From contig JAZBRS010000059.1 of assembly GCA_037176725.1 (NCBI GenBank), positions 10,589,001 to 10,653,000 on the forward strand: 64,000 bases of DNA, in the 5' to 3' direction. How positions within the stretch are numbered: position 1 is the stretch's first letter; every line of letters begins with the position of its first letter. The translations under genes and the position numbers were made by a program. Origin of the DNA: Posidonia oceanica. Lineage: Eukaryota; Streptophyta; Magnoliopsida; Alismatales; Posidoniaceae. The notes below the pieces were generated by a model. It was not told where the DNA came from and did no database searches. It worked only from the letters and a program-made list of their open reading frames with translations. This document shows, piece by piece, positions 21,811 to 33,139 of this stretch.

Positions 21811-23737
21811 GAGGAGAAGCTGCCGGTACGCGCGCGCTAGAAATTTGAAATCGACAGCGTCGTACTGCAGCTGAAAGGGGACAGATGCTGGCGAGGCGAC
21901 GAGCATTGAATGCCTCCCGGAATCGACGCTGAGACAGGAGAGAGCGGCGAGCTCTGTGGATTGAAATGATGGAAGCTCAAATTCAAAACCACGGAGGGAA
22001 AGCTGTAGCCGGCCGCTCGCGGGAAGAACTGCAGAAAAAATCTACAGAAGGCGAAGGAGGAAGACGGAGGGGCGTGGGCCGGACCGTGCGGGCTGAAGGA
22101 AAAAACAAAAGAAGAGGAGAAAAAAAAAATAAAAGAAAAGAGGAAACGGGCTGGATTGAGCCCAGTAAAGAAAAGAAAGAATGAAAAAGAGAAGTAAGAA
22201 AGAAAGAGAGGATAGAATGGGGAAATAAAATTAGTAAAAAGGAACTAAAAATAAATAAAAATGCCAGAAGGGTTGTGCTGTGGATTAGGATTTTAATTAG
22301 AATTTTTAATGGTTATTTTGAGTTGATTAATGTGTTTTGGGCTCGATTAGGGTTTTAGGGTTTTGGTTTTGCTTTTAATTGGCTTTCCCTTTTTAAATTG
22401 TTTTTAAAAATTGTGTTTCCCTTGTTGGACACTTAGAATATTAATTAGGATTTTTTTAGGATTTATTTTCCTATTAATCAAGATTGTTTTTAGGTTTTCA
22501 AGTTTTAGTCTTCTTAGGGTTTCTTCCTTTTTAAGTCTTTTTAAGTTATGTTTTGATTTTTATTTATTGATTTTTCTTGAAGTTTTTAGTTGGATTTTTC
22601 TGGTTTGATAGAGTGTTTTCAAGTCTTTCAGATGTGTTTTTCTCTTCTTTTTAATTAAGTTTTTAACTTGTTTTTCTTATGTTTATTAGGTTAAGTCTTT
22701 TGCCTTCTTTAATTACTTGTTTTAGTGTTTGATTTTTAATTCTCCTTTTTAGGGTTTGTCTTTTAATTCTTCTGATGGGGTTTTTATTTTTGGTGGGTTT
22801 TGATTTTATTTTAGCTTTTTCCTTGATTTTTCAGTGTTTTCTTTTGATTTGTTTTGCATTTTTTAGTTTGCATGTTTGGTTTTTCTTTTAACTTGATTTA
22901 GTTAAGTTTAAGTTGTTAATAGCTTGTTTAATATATTTTTAATTGTTTTTCTTAGGGTTCTGATTTGCTTCTTTCGTGTTTTGAGGTTTTACAGATTTTT
23001 ATGGGTTTTTGTGGATTTTTGCAAGAGAGGGAAAAGAAAAAGAGAAGGAAGAAAGAAATGGAAAAAAGAGGGAGATAAGAGGAAAAGAGATAGGTTGGAG
23101 GAAAACGATTTTTTAAAATTCAGAAAAAGTGTTAAAAATAAAGTAAAAATAGGGATAAGATAGAGGAAGGATAGAAGCACAGAGGGGGCCCACAGCCAGA
23201 CCAGAAAAAGGATAAGAAAGGGATGAAGAGAGGGATGATAATCAGGAGAGAGAGAGGAGAGAGAAAATGATAATCCCAGAGAGAGAAAAGGATAATTTGG
23301 GTGAAAGAGGGTCTTAAAGGTCTTGGAATGGGGTGAAAGTTGGTGAGTGGGTAGTCTAGGGTTTGAAGTGTTGGTTCTAAAGATTTGGTTTGATTCTAAG
23401 GAGGTTTTGGAGGGGTTTCGAGATGTAGAAAAAGGGTAGTTTCACCTAAGTTTTCTAGGGTTTTCAAGGATGGGTTGGGTTTGGAAATTCCTAGGTCTTT
23501 GGGTAGGTTTGTTGGGTGGATAGTGGTGGATTTTCCTATGGATTTTGGTTAGGTTTTGAGGTTGAGAAGGGGGGTAAAGGTTTAGGTCAAAACAGACTGA
23601 TTTTGAAGGGTAGAGAGGAGGGTTAGGGTTTGGTTGGGGTTTGATCCAGCAATCACCAAGAGGGTTCCAAGGGTCCGGGCCTGCCAAGATGGGATGTCAA
23701 CAGTGGGGTTCTGAGCTGAGCTCCCCCTTTAGAACAG

Positions 23738-24892
23738 GTGAGTTTGCATGCCTGGGACGTTGGACGCTAGAGCCTTCAGCGTCCAACGTTGGACGCTGCT
23801 GGCTCTAGCGTCCAACGCTCTGGCTCATCTCTTGTTTGTTTAATGCTTGCATACCTCTCTGATTTTGCTTACTTACTTGCTTCCTGTGTTCTTATGCATG
23901 TTTAGCTTCAGTAGCATCTGTTCTTTTATTTTAGTTAATTTATTTGCTTGTTTGTGCATGCTTTTTGTGTGTTGTGCCTCCCAGAGTGTTGTACGCTGCT
24001 GGTGTTGGCGTCCAACGTTGGACGCCGACCCAGCTCGCGTCCAATGCCCTGGTTGTGCCTCTGGCTTGGCACTCAACACAGGTACGGTTGGATTGTTTAT
24101 TTTATGCATCCCTGTTTGCTTGCTTGCCCTTGCCTTGAATCTAGCAACCCAAATGCATGATCCCAACTCTCCTCTATCACTTGTATGCATCTTTTCTCCC
24201 CTCTACCTTCTGACCTTGTTGGACGCCAGCCTCTCTGGCGTTCAACGTTGGACGCCTAGCTTACAGGCGTCCAACAACCTGCATGCTTGGATCTTTAATT
24301 TTGGCATGCTCCTTGTTCTGATTCTTCCTCTAAGCTTCTGTTAGGTTAGATTTGCATGTCTAGTACCCATTTAGTTGCATATTTGCATCAGTACTGCATT
24401 CATATAGTTAGATTGCATTGTTTTTAAAAAATGTGCATGCTGTCTATCTGCAGTGGGTGTTGGACGTGGGCTCTCCCAGCGTCCAACATTGGACGCTGGT
24501 GTTGCCAGCGTCCAATGCATGCTGATGGCCGACAGCCATTTTAAAGTGCCAATTTTGTTTCGCTCGCCGTTTCTCGCATTTTATTGCGTCTTTGGCTTGC
24601 TGTAACCCTAATGCATGTTGCCCGCCCCTCTGTTTTGATTTCGCACCTTGCTTTGCCTCGTTTTCTGCACTTTGCCCCGTTTTCTACATTTTGCATTGTT
24701 TTCCAACTGCTTTGCATGGTTCCCTGCACCCCTTTGCATCGCTCTCCGCTTTCGGCATTGTTTTCCGCACCTTGCTTTATTTTTTTGTATTTTCGCATCA
24801 TTTTCAACACCTGTTTTACTTTATTGCTTGCATGTCGCTCGCATTGCTTGGTTTTCCCACCGTTTTGTTTTTTCGCTTGCATCTGCATATAG
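23738..24892 (+). other. Possible leader intron in 5' LTR of B
   Basis: The donor AACAG|GTGAGT (23738) is a near-perfect plant 5' splice site. The acceptor TCTGCATATAG|GG ends at 24892. The matching donor in the 3' LTR is CACAG|GTAAGC at 39083. The interval (1155 nt) holds the palindromic clusters. Confidence 0.45.
23755..24520. repeat. Four palindromic clusters of GCGTCCAACGTTGGACGC, about 230 bp apart
   Basis: The clusters begin near 23759, 23986, 24218 and 24459 (spacing 227-241 bp). Each is two inverted repeats back to back (GTTGGACGCT...AGCGTCCAAC, twice) meeting at the palindrome TCCAACGTTGGA or a close variant. Linkers are not conserved. Similar clusters occur in the 3' LTR (37537, 38474, 38713, 39104). 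Confidence 0.85.
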
Positions 24893-25477
24893 GGCCGTGA
24901 TGCTTACTGCTTAGGAGTTCTCACGAACCAGGGTCCGCCCAGTTCGGAACACTAGTAGCGTGGCTGAGCACTTAGATAGCACGTTTATTTCCCTTGCATA
25001 ATAGGTAAGCATTTAAGGCATTTAGGCATTAAGCTAGTAATTCCCTGCATAAGCGCGAGATTGCCTATGAAAGACCGACTCTCGGACGTATCGGGGGTGC
25101 CTAACACCTTCCCCATGCGTAACAGGAGTCCTTGCCCTTTCTCTTGGCTCGCATCGACCTTTCCTTTATCCTAGGCCTGAGTCATAGCATAGCATAATAG
25201 CATAGCATAGCTTAGCTTATCCTTGCATCCCTTTGCCCCTCCTTGCATTCGGTTCAGCATGTCTTTTCATGCTTTACCCCCTTGGTTTTCCTTGTCTTCC
25301 AATTCAATAGACCCGGTGGCAACTCCGAATTTTCTTATCATTTCTTTTCTTTTCTTTTGCCAGCGTTTCCGAGTCGAGTTCTTCCCTTGGATCTAGCCGG
25401 ATATTGTGAGCCTATTTTGATCGGTGCACACAAGCTTTGGTAATGTGCATGGACGATCAGAATTCAGGATTACTACA

Positions 25478-26944
25478 CTTACCAGTTCTGGGACCTCTAT
25501 TACTTCTCAAAGGCGGTACTCCCCCCGAAGTTCCGCATCCCGGTATTTGAAAAATATAATGGTAGAGGCTGCCCAATAGCACATCTGAAGGCAGACTGCG
25601 GAGATCTCACTCAGCTCCAGGTTGACGAGAGGTTGCTAATCCGCTTGTTGCAGAAAAGTCTAAGTGGCCCTGCACTCAAGTGGTTCACCTCACTTGATAT
25701 GGCCAACATCAAGACGTGGAACGACCTCAGCCAGGCATTCCTGGGACAATATTCCTTCAACTTGGACTTGGTCCCTAAGCGCGCGGACCTAGTCGCATTA
25801 AAGCAGAACCCCGGCGAGCCGTTCGGGGAGTATGTCGGCCGCTGGCGTGCACTCGCTTCGCAGGTTTGAGACGGACCCTCTGATGAGGAGTCCCTTGAGA
25901 TTGTGATCGGGGGTGCACAGCCTGCTGTCGGGGCTTTGCTCAGCATTCAACCTGTCACAACCTTTTCTGCACTGATTCGGGCTGGCACCTGAGTGGAGAG
26001 TTCGCTACGGAGTGGCAACTTCCCGGCGCTCTCTGCGTTTGCCATGCAGGCCACCAGCAGCAGCAACAACAACAACACCAGCAGCAATACCAGCAGCAAT
26101 AGCAGTGGCACTACCATCAGCCGGCCCAAGAAGAAGGACTCGCCGAAGCCTGCTGTTGCCTACGTCGACCTCGCGCCCGTGCCTATTCAGCTGGCAGTTC
26201 GGCCTCCCCCGAATCAAGTAGTATATGCACCAGCACCTACGGCACCCCCCACACCATAAATCACCACCACCGCCCAATCGGTGTGTCATGCTGCACCGGT
26301 CCGGCAAGCACAACCTTAGGGGCCAAGGTGACCACAGCGCCAATTCACCCCACTGGTGGAGCTGTTAAGCGCCGTCCTCCCCAAAGTTGAGACATTTCTG
26401 AGGTTTCCTGAGGCACGCCCTTTGCCAAATCCACTTTCGCATTGGCATAAGGCGCACCTTTTTTGCGACTTTCATCGAGCCCCTGGGCACTCGACGAACA
26501 GTTGCCTCACTTTGCGGGACGCCATCCACAATTTGATCGAGTCGGGAACGATTTCGATCCACACGCACGAGGCACCTTCTGTCCCTTCATCAGCATTAGC
26601 CCCTGCATCAGCATTAGCATCCCCTCAATCCCAGCATTGTCCACCAGCCCCTCCCGGAGCATCCCAATCCGGAAGGCGCGGGGACCTCAGGAATCTATTC
26701 TCTCTCCCCCTCCGGGCCTACTACGTCCGTGGTAGACCCCTTCGAGCTCATTCGTGAGGTCTCAGAGCCCTTCCCTCTAGCTCTGTATCGTGCGGCCATT
26801 ACCGGCTCCGAGTCAGGAGTCCATATGATCCGACCGTGTGCCAGGCTGGGCGCTCCGCCGCTCACCCTACCATGCATCCTCAGGCCCCTGCCCCTGTACA
26901 CCTTCAAGCCAGACCTCAGGTCCAAACTCCAGCCTCCTATTTAG
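25478..26944 (+). pseudogene. gag: gag remnant of element B
   Basis: It begins inside the capsid domain (YQFWDLYYFSKAVLPPKF) and so lacks about the first 340 residues present in A. Capsid is readable to 25866, then a TGA (25867-25869, CGA to TGA against A), another TGA (25990-25992) and a TAA (26257-26259) interrupt it. The zinc-knuckle variant FCDFHRAPGHSTNSC is near 26461-26505. A one-base insertion near 26620-26660 shifts frame. The C-terminal part (VSEPFPLALYRAAITGSESG, from 26729) ends at 26944. The Trp after GEYVGR, lost in A, is intact here. Confidence 0.85.
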
Positions 26945-29172
26945 GTAGGCTCCCAGTCAGCCTGTTAGCTAGGTCTCAACCAGGGCCCCTAGCAACCTAC
27001 CAGCACCAGCACCCCTCACCTTATTACCCAGCCAACCCTCCGGTAGCCCCTCTTGTGCTTGCAGCACAGGCCCCAGCAGTTATTAACTTAACCTGGGACC
27101 CCCATCGCGTGCCCTACGACTATGCCACGGAAACATGCACAGAAGTCCCGCGATCGGGGAGGGTATACCAGCCCGTAGCACCGGTGGTAAGGCCCAGCCG
27201 TCCAGCACCTGCTGCACCTCCACCAGCAAGCCAGCCAGTAGCACCCCTACCTGTTAGCCAGCCTGCAGCACCTCCAGCGTCAAGCCAACCCCCTGCACCT
27301 AACTCGGTAGAGCCAACTCCCAAAGCACCCCCTCCTACTGCCAGAAAGTCGCACCACAAAACTGATATCACTTCCCAGCTTAGGAGGGTTAAAGTCGATA
27401 TTTCCATTTGAGACCTTATACAGTCCTCTTCCGAACACCGTGAGGCTTTTCTCCGAGTGTTCTAGGCTGCCCATGTGTCCGAAGCCATATAACCCGCGGC
27501 CCTGGAGAGCATGGTTGGCATCATCGCGGAGCCGCAGATCATCTCTTTCACGAGCGATGAGCTGCCTCCGGCCGGGATTAATCATAACCAACCCTTGTTT
27601 GTCACGGTGCAATACAAAAACTTTCGCATTCTCCTATCGCTGGTTGATAACGGGTCAGGCCTTAATGTCTGTCTGTTGCGCACTGCAACCAGGCTTGGAT
27701 TCAAAGTTGTGGATATCACCCCGGTGATAAAGGGAATAACAGCTTTTGATAATACACACCATGATGCTCTAGGGATCTTGATTATTCCTCTAATCATTGG
27801 CTCGGTCACTTTCGATGTGGAATTCTACATTGTTGACTTGGAGCCTAACTTTAACTTCTTGCTTGGACGCCCTTGGCTGCACAAGCATCAGGTCATCCCC
27901 TCGACCCTCCACCGCATGATCAAGTTTCGCCACAGCGACGATGTTATCATTGTGATGGCGGAAAACTTCAAGAAAGAGCGGATCGAGGTGGTTGCACCCA
28001 TCTCTTCGCATACTATTCCTTTTGACCCTGAACTTTCAACTACTTTGTATCGAGTTAATCGGTGTGAGTCGGTTAGCTTTGTACCTGATCTTGAACGTGT
28101 CAACTCCTTGGCCGTTCACAGCAACCCCTTCCAGATGGTCGAAAATGTCTATCACAGGTGGGGCTATGTCAAGGGAACGCTGCTTGGGTGATATGGCCAG
28201 GGAATCACTGAGCCAATCAAAGCAGCAGAGCGAAGAGATTTTGAAGGCCTTGGATATGACCTACAGTCCAGCAAAGACAGATGCATGCTGCCCAAGGATC
28301 AGAGGATGGCTATCCCGTAGGACCTCACTAACTTCACCAGTGCAGGTATCCTGGAATCAAATAGCACTAAAGCCCCAGCACAGTAGGCGTCATGCCCAAG
28401 TTCTCAGCTACCAAAGGTAGAATGGGTATGCATTGAAGACTACTACTCAGATGAGGAGGAGTCTGGTATAGTTGAGGCAGCCCCAACTAGCAGCAAGGAT
28501 TAGCTCAGCGTGACTGCATCCCGGTCAGTTTGCTTGGCACTCACTAATGAAGCAGCAGAATTGGCAAACCCTAGGGCAGGGCTGACAATTCCCCCTCTTC
28601 CTGCAGCATCACCAAAGTTACCGACAGCTGCAGCAGCAGCGCCAGAATCAGAAGCACGCCCGCTGGCGTTATCCAGCAGTCAGCATGTGGCCGCAGCCGC
28701 ACTAGCATGGAAATCACTTTCTCAGGCGGCATAGTCAGTCGGATCAGGCGACAGCGTGACTCAGCCCGCATTATTGACAGCGCCACAAGCAAGCCAGGCG
28801 GCTCTGTCAAGCACACCACTGTCAGCCTCAGCAGATCTTGCTATGCGGAAGATTCTCGCCACTGCTATCGGGAGACCACCACTGTCACCCACGGGCACCG
28901 GTGCTTCATCCCCAAGCATGGTGGCCAAGCCATTGGCCCCTCAGAAGAGTGGTTGTGCCTCCCCGCCAGTAGCAGCAGTGATCCTGGCAGCATACCAAGC
29001 AGCAGCAAAATAGATGCCCCAAGCAGCAGAAAGCCTAGCAGTCGAGCTAGGGCCGGCCGCAAGCCCGGCAGCCGCTTATTACGTCGACTCACACTCGGAT
29101 GAGGAGGTAGGAGCGGCTACGGATGCTCAGATTGATTTCTCTATGGGATACTTGGAACAGTTATTCCAAGAA
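26770..29172 (+). pseudogene. pro: Protease remnant of element B with linker to pol
   Basis: In the -1 frame relative to gag, as in A, it holds a Pro/Gln/Ala-rich lead (26836-27411). Stops near 27409, 27463 and 27490 follow. The protease (27511-28191) has LSLVDNGSGLNVCLL and LLLGRPWLHKHQ, so its active-site motif is intact. It is cut at 28189 (TGA for the CGA-type codon seen in A), just before the G-patch-like stretch. The sequence 28192-29100 matches the Ser/Ala-rich tail of A only loosely and is full of stops. No TAG separates protease from pol here. Confidence 0.8.
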
Positions 29173-31634
29173 TAGCTTGCATCGTTGGCGCAGGACGTGG
29201 CGGAGCATGAGACTGCACAGAAGAGGGGGAAGGCCGTGGCCACAGATCCCTCTATCATGGTCCTAGAGGAAGATCTAGCGCTCGAGCCACCTGTCAGACC
29301 AGATGAGCTAATCACCCTGCAGCCAGGGAGTGGGTCTCGATGGTTCGTGCAGCGCATGCCGCACCTGGACAATGCAGCAGGCGGCAGTACCCTAATCAGC
29401 TGCCAGCATGATATATCCTTGGCAAGCACGCTAGAGCATGCAGATGCAACAGCACAGCAAATACCAGTGGTATTAGCACCACAAGCAGCACAAGTAGCAC
29501 AGCAAGTAGTAGTGGTACAACATGCAGAACAACATGCAGAGCAACATGCAGAGCACCATGCAGTACAACATGCACAAGTAGCAGAGCAACATGCAGAGCA
29601 CCATGCAGTACAACATGCACAAGTAGCAGAGCAACATGTAGTAGAGCAACATGCACCCACAATAGAGCAACATGCATCAGTAGGAGAGCAACATGCACCC
29701 GCAATAGAGCAACATGCAGTAGCAGTAGAGCAACATGCACCTGTGGCAGTAGAGCAACATGCACCAGTAGTAGTACAACATGCATCGACGGCAGTACAAC
29801 ATGCATCGGTAGTGGCACAACATGCACAAGTAGTAGCGCAGCAGGCACCAACAACACAGCAGCAAGCAGTAGCATATGCAACCCCCACACAGCAGGCAGT
29901 AGCACAATTAGCCCCCGTACAGACAGCAGCAGTAGAATCAGCAGAACCAGTAGCAGTGTCGGAGCAGGCAGAGCCAACTGAGGAGCTTGCCAGGACAGAG
30001 ATCGCGCACCGAGGGTATAAAAACACTCGAGTGAGCATGACCATCCTGAAGCGTCACAAGGCCAAGCAGCAGAACACTTGCACTCCTTCGATATCTCAGA
30101 CCCCACCTTTGAGAAGGAGATCCTCTCGGAGCTTATTGCATATGGAGAGGAGGATGATGCAGGCGAAGATGAGAATGATGAACCATCGCCTGAGTTCCGG
30201 CCCCACGACGACGATCCAGAAGGCCCCAACCTCCATGTCGAAGAGGAGACAGATGTTGTCAGCATTGGCACAGCAGAAGAAGTCAGAGAGGTCTGCATCA
30301 GCGCCCTTCTGTCGCCCCAGGCTAGAGCAAAATTCATCGCATTCTTGAAGGAGTATGCGGATGTCTTCGCTTGGAGCTACGAGGATATGGTTGGCCTCAA
30401 CATTGAAATAGTTGTGCACAACCTACCCTTAGACTCGGATGCAAGGCCAGTAAAGCAGAAGCTAAGACGATGGCGACCACAGTGGCTACTTATGATGAAG
30501 GAGGAGATCATGAAGCAGCACGGTGTTAACTTCCTCAAGGTCGTCCTTTATCCTGAGTGGCTTGCAAATGTCATCCCAGTACCCAAAAAAGATGGACGAG
30601 TCCGCATGTGCATCGACTATCAGGACTTGAACAAGGCGAGTCCCAAGGATGATTTTCCATTGCCACACATTGACATCCTAGTCGATAACACTGCAGGGCA
30701 CAAGATGCTCTCTTTTATGGACGGCTTCTCTGGCTATAACCAGATTAGAATGGTAGAAGAGGATATGGAGAAGACATCATTCATCACCTCTTGGGGTGTC
30801 TTCTGCTACCAAGTTATGCCATTTGGGTTGAAAAAGGCTGGAGTAACCTATCAGAGGGCCATGACTGCACTTTTCCACGACCTCATGCATCAAGAAGTTG
30901 AGGTATACATGGATGATATGATTGCCAAGACCAAAGAGCCTGAGGATCATCTTGCCTGCTTAAGGAAGCTCTTTGACCACTTGCGAAAATATAAGCTGCG
31001 CCTTAACCCCAGCAAATGCGTATTCGGGGTATCTTCTGGCAAGCATCATAGATCCTCACCATACCGGCCGCAGATGAATGGAGCAGTGGAGTCTGTCAAT
31101 AAAAACATTGTGAAGATAATGAAGAAGATGGTAGAAACCCACAAAGACTGGCATGATAAGCTCCCATACGTGCTCTGGGCGTACAGAACCTCAGTGCGGA
31201 CCTCGACAGAAGCCACCCCGTACTCGCTGGCATATGGAATGGAGGCGGTGCTGCCTGTCAAAGTGGAGATCCCTTCGCTGCGAATCCTGCGAGAAGTAGA
31301 GCTGGAAGAAGCAGAATGGGTCGAGGACCGCTGCGCCTAGCTCAACCTGATTGATGAGCGCAGATTGCAAGCAATGCATAACGCTCACTGCTACCAGAAG
31401 CGGATGGCAAGAGCATACTTGAAGAAGGTGTTGCCCAGGAGCTTCCAGCCAGGAGACCTTGTCTTGCGAGCCATCCATCTGCCAGACGGTCGAGGCAAAT
31501 TCCAACCCAACTGGCGTGGCCCCTTTGTGGTCAAGCAAGCATTCTCAAGCGGCGCAACAATTCTTGAGGACATGGATCAGACTGGGCAGTTAGAGCTGGT
31601 CAATGCATGCTATCTCAAGAAGTACTATTAGTAG
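29173..31634 (+). pseudogene. pol: pol remnant of element B with in-frame 1.9-kb deletion
   Basis: The acidic N-terminal linker (29185-30060) contains an expanded Gln-His-Ala repeat. A one-base deletion near 30061 shifts frame. RT resumes at 30078 and is readable through YMDD (30906-30917). At about 31043 the protein passes from RT (VFGVSSGK) straight into integrase (HHRSSPYRPQMNG), so the RT end, both RNases H and most of the integrase core are missing. In A these joints are 1899 bp (633 codons) apart and both carry a Lys codon (AAA and AAG), so a short homology may have mediated the loss. A TAG at 31338-31340 (CAG to TAG) precedes the integrase tail (31365-31634). Element B cannot make active pol. 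Confidence 0.88.
29510..29860 (+). repeat. CAACATGCA-type repeat coding for Gln-His-Ala units
   Basis: The word GAGCAACATGCA or CAACATGCA recurs about 18 times in the pro-pol linker of B. Element A has a Ser/Ala/Glu-rich linker instead, so this segment expanded in B. Confidence 0.8.
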
Positions 31635-33092
31635 GCTAGCCCCTGCCTTGCAGAGCATTCTCTTCCATCTCACCCTTTGCATTCTCTCTTCCTTACACAT
31701 TCTTCTACATCCCAATCTTGTCCCCTGCATCCTCGCAATCTCTGCATATATCCCTGCATTTCTATCTCTTTCAGCATATCCCAAGCAAAAGGTCAAAAAT
31801 TCCCAGCAAAAATCATGCATTGCATCTGGCCCGATGATGAAATCGGATGTGCTTGCCTGCTATGGAAGGAGTCTACCCTGCCTCACCTGGCACTACTTAG
31901 GCGTCTTAGCTAGTGAGGGAGCCACCTTTCAAATGAGAACAGGTGAAATAACCAAACCCCTTAGGACTTGCACCTCTCGAGGGAGATAAAATGCTAGGGC
32001 ATGAGCAAATGTGAGCCATAAAAGGATATGTCTAAGCATGGGCATAAAGGAAAAGCAAATAGAAGGCGAAGGCAGAAGCAGGCCCTAGAGATAGAGGCGT
32101 GTAGCATAACCCTGTCCCTCCGAACTGCTTCGGAGATGGTCCATTACTTAGCACCTGGGAGCCCCAAACCCACTTCAAAACCCCAGCGCCCATTACCTCT
32201 AACCCAGGGATAGTGCAAGCCAGCAAAAAAAGAGAAAGAAAAAGCAAAGCAAAAAAGAAAGCAAAAAAAAAAAGAAGCAAAAAAAAGGGGGAGCAAAGAC
32301 AAAAGTCTACTCCAGAAAAAGAAAAAAAGCAAGCAGTGCAATCCCATCCCTTACCTGTCTTAGAGATGAGCAAAATTTGCGCCTGGGGAATCTACAAACC
32401 CTGCGAAGCCTTTAAACCCAACATGGCCTAGCAAGTAGCTCCCCAACTTCAACAGGTGCCCATTGCCTCCAGGTTAGGGATAGGGGAAGCCTACATGCCC
32501 ATGAGGGAGCAAAACCATGCAAAAGAGCAGGTGTAGGTCTTTGGGAGTTTGGTTTGGAGCTTGTCCTCACCACCCACCACCCTCGCACTGCAAATAACCC
32601 TTTCCTGAGCGCCACTAGCAAGTTAAGAGTTTGAGTAGAGTCTAGTGAGTTGGGGACCCCTCTCTTCCTCTACAGTAGGCACCAAGCACTCCATATGCTG
32701 AGGGCTACAGCATATAAGCAATAATCATACATACATCTACAGCATTTATCATAAACCATGCACAAATCTAGGCATATCAAGCATAAACCATGCATGCACG
32801 CATAGCATAAGTCCTTCCTTTCCTTCTATCTTCCCACTCTGCAAAACTTGGCCTGGTGTTGAGACAGTACTCCTATCAAGCATGCGCCAACCGTCTTCAA
32901 GCTGCACTGGTCCAGAGCTCCGACCAAACACTTGCTCCAGCAGAACTGCCTTACTCTGAATATGTTTAATATCTGCACCCTGAATGCTAACTGTTATACT
33001 GCTAAACTGCAATGCTAGCCTTCAATTCTGCATTTTTACCAGCCAAGTGTTGTATACTTATGCCTGATCTGATGAACTGCAACTCTGATTAC
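31635..33092 (+). other. Spacer between pol and the 3' ORF of B
   Basis: No credible gene. It contains A/G-rich simple sequence (32215-32335) in the same relative place as the A spacer and Cys/His-free short frames only. Just before the ORF a pyrimidine-containing stretch ends in GATTACAG (33087-33094). Confidence 0.65.
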
Positions 33093-33094
33093 AG
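33093..33094 (+). promoter_or_regulatory. Possible 3' splice site before the DUF7745/PMD-type ORF of B
   Basis: GATTACAG|GTACTTGAGG matches in position and downstream sequence the AG|GTACTTTC in element A (6283-6284). Confidence 0.4.
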
Positions 33095-33139
33095 GTACTT
33101 GAGGTTTCTGCACCAGCAGCCTACGCATTATTCCTCGCA

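Larger units (their letters stand above)
1..23702 (-). mobile_element. Element A: giant Tat/Ogre-like Ty3/gypsy retrotransposon (left end outside window)
   Basis: In element order (right to left) the sequence shows a 5' LTR (17841-23702), PBS (17821-17839), gag, protease, pol, a 3' DUF7745/PMD-type ORF, repeat arrays, PPT (1271-1283) and the start of the 3' LTR (1270 down to 1). LTR ends are TGTTGACA...GCTACA. The internal region is 16570 bp; with two 5862-bp LTRs the full element would be about 28.3 kb, at the upper end for plant LTR elements. The two visible LTR segments align without indels over 1270 bp with 4 substitutions. The dual RNase H, tRNA-Arg primer and long LTRs are known marks of the Tat/Ogre group. 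The element lies inside the 5' LTR of element B. Its left end is not visible, so the target duplication (right flank GTGGG) cannot be checked. Confidence 0.93.
17841..23702 (-). repeat. 5' LTR of element A (5862 bp, complete)
   Basis: It is bounded by TGTAGCGATC at 17841 (complement of the ...GCTACA end) and ATGTCAACA at 23702 (complement of the start; here TGTTGACAT, one base off the usual TGTTGACAC). In element direction it has a purine/pyrimidine-biased U3, a TATA-like box (21802-21810), a first GT donor-like site (near 20826), a possible intron (18414-19247) with repeats, the conserved CCTAACACCTTCCCC block (near 18159-18182), and an internal PBS-like word (17954-17965). Confidence 0.93.
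23703..25477 (+). repeat. 5' LTR of element B, 3' part only
   Basis: The first 80 bp resembles 39053-39135 in the 3' LTR (TGAGCTGAGCTCCCCC against AGAGCTGAGCACCCCC, followed by a CAG|GT donor). It continues with four palindromic clusters, then sequence shared with the A-type U5 (GCATATAGGG at about 24886, CCTAACACCTTCCCC near 25099). The tail matches other LTR ends only loosely and joins directly to mid-gag near 25477, so the exact end is uncertain and the PBS is missing. Confidence 0.75.

Noticed and set aside
29127..30337. Long minus-strand frames opposite the B pro-pol linker (Cys/Ala- and Leu/Val-rich)
   Set aside because: Mirror translations of the CAACATGCA repeat; no domain, and the plus strand aligns with A pol.
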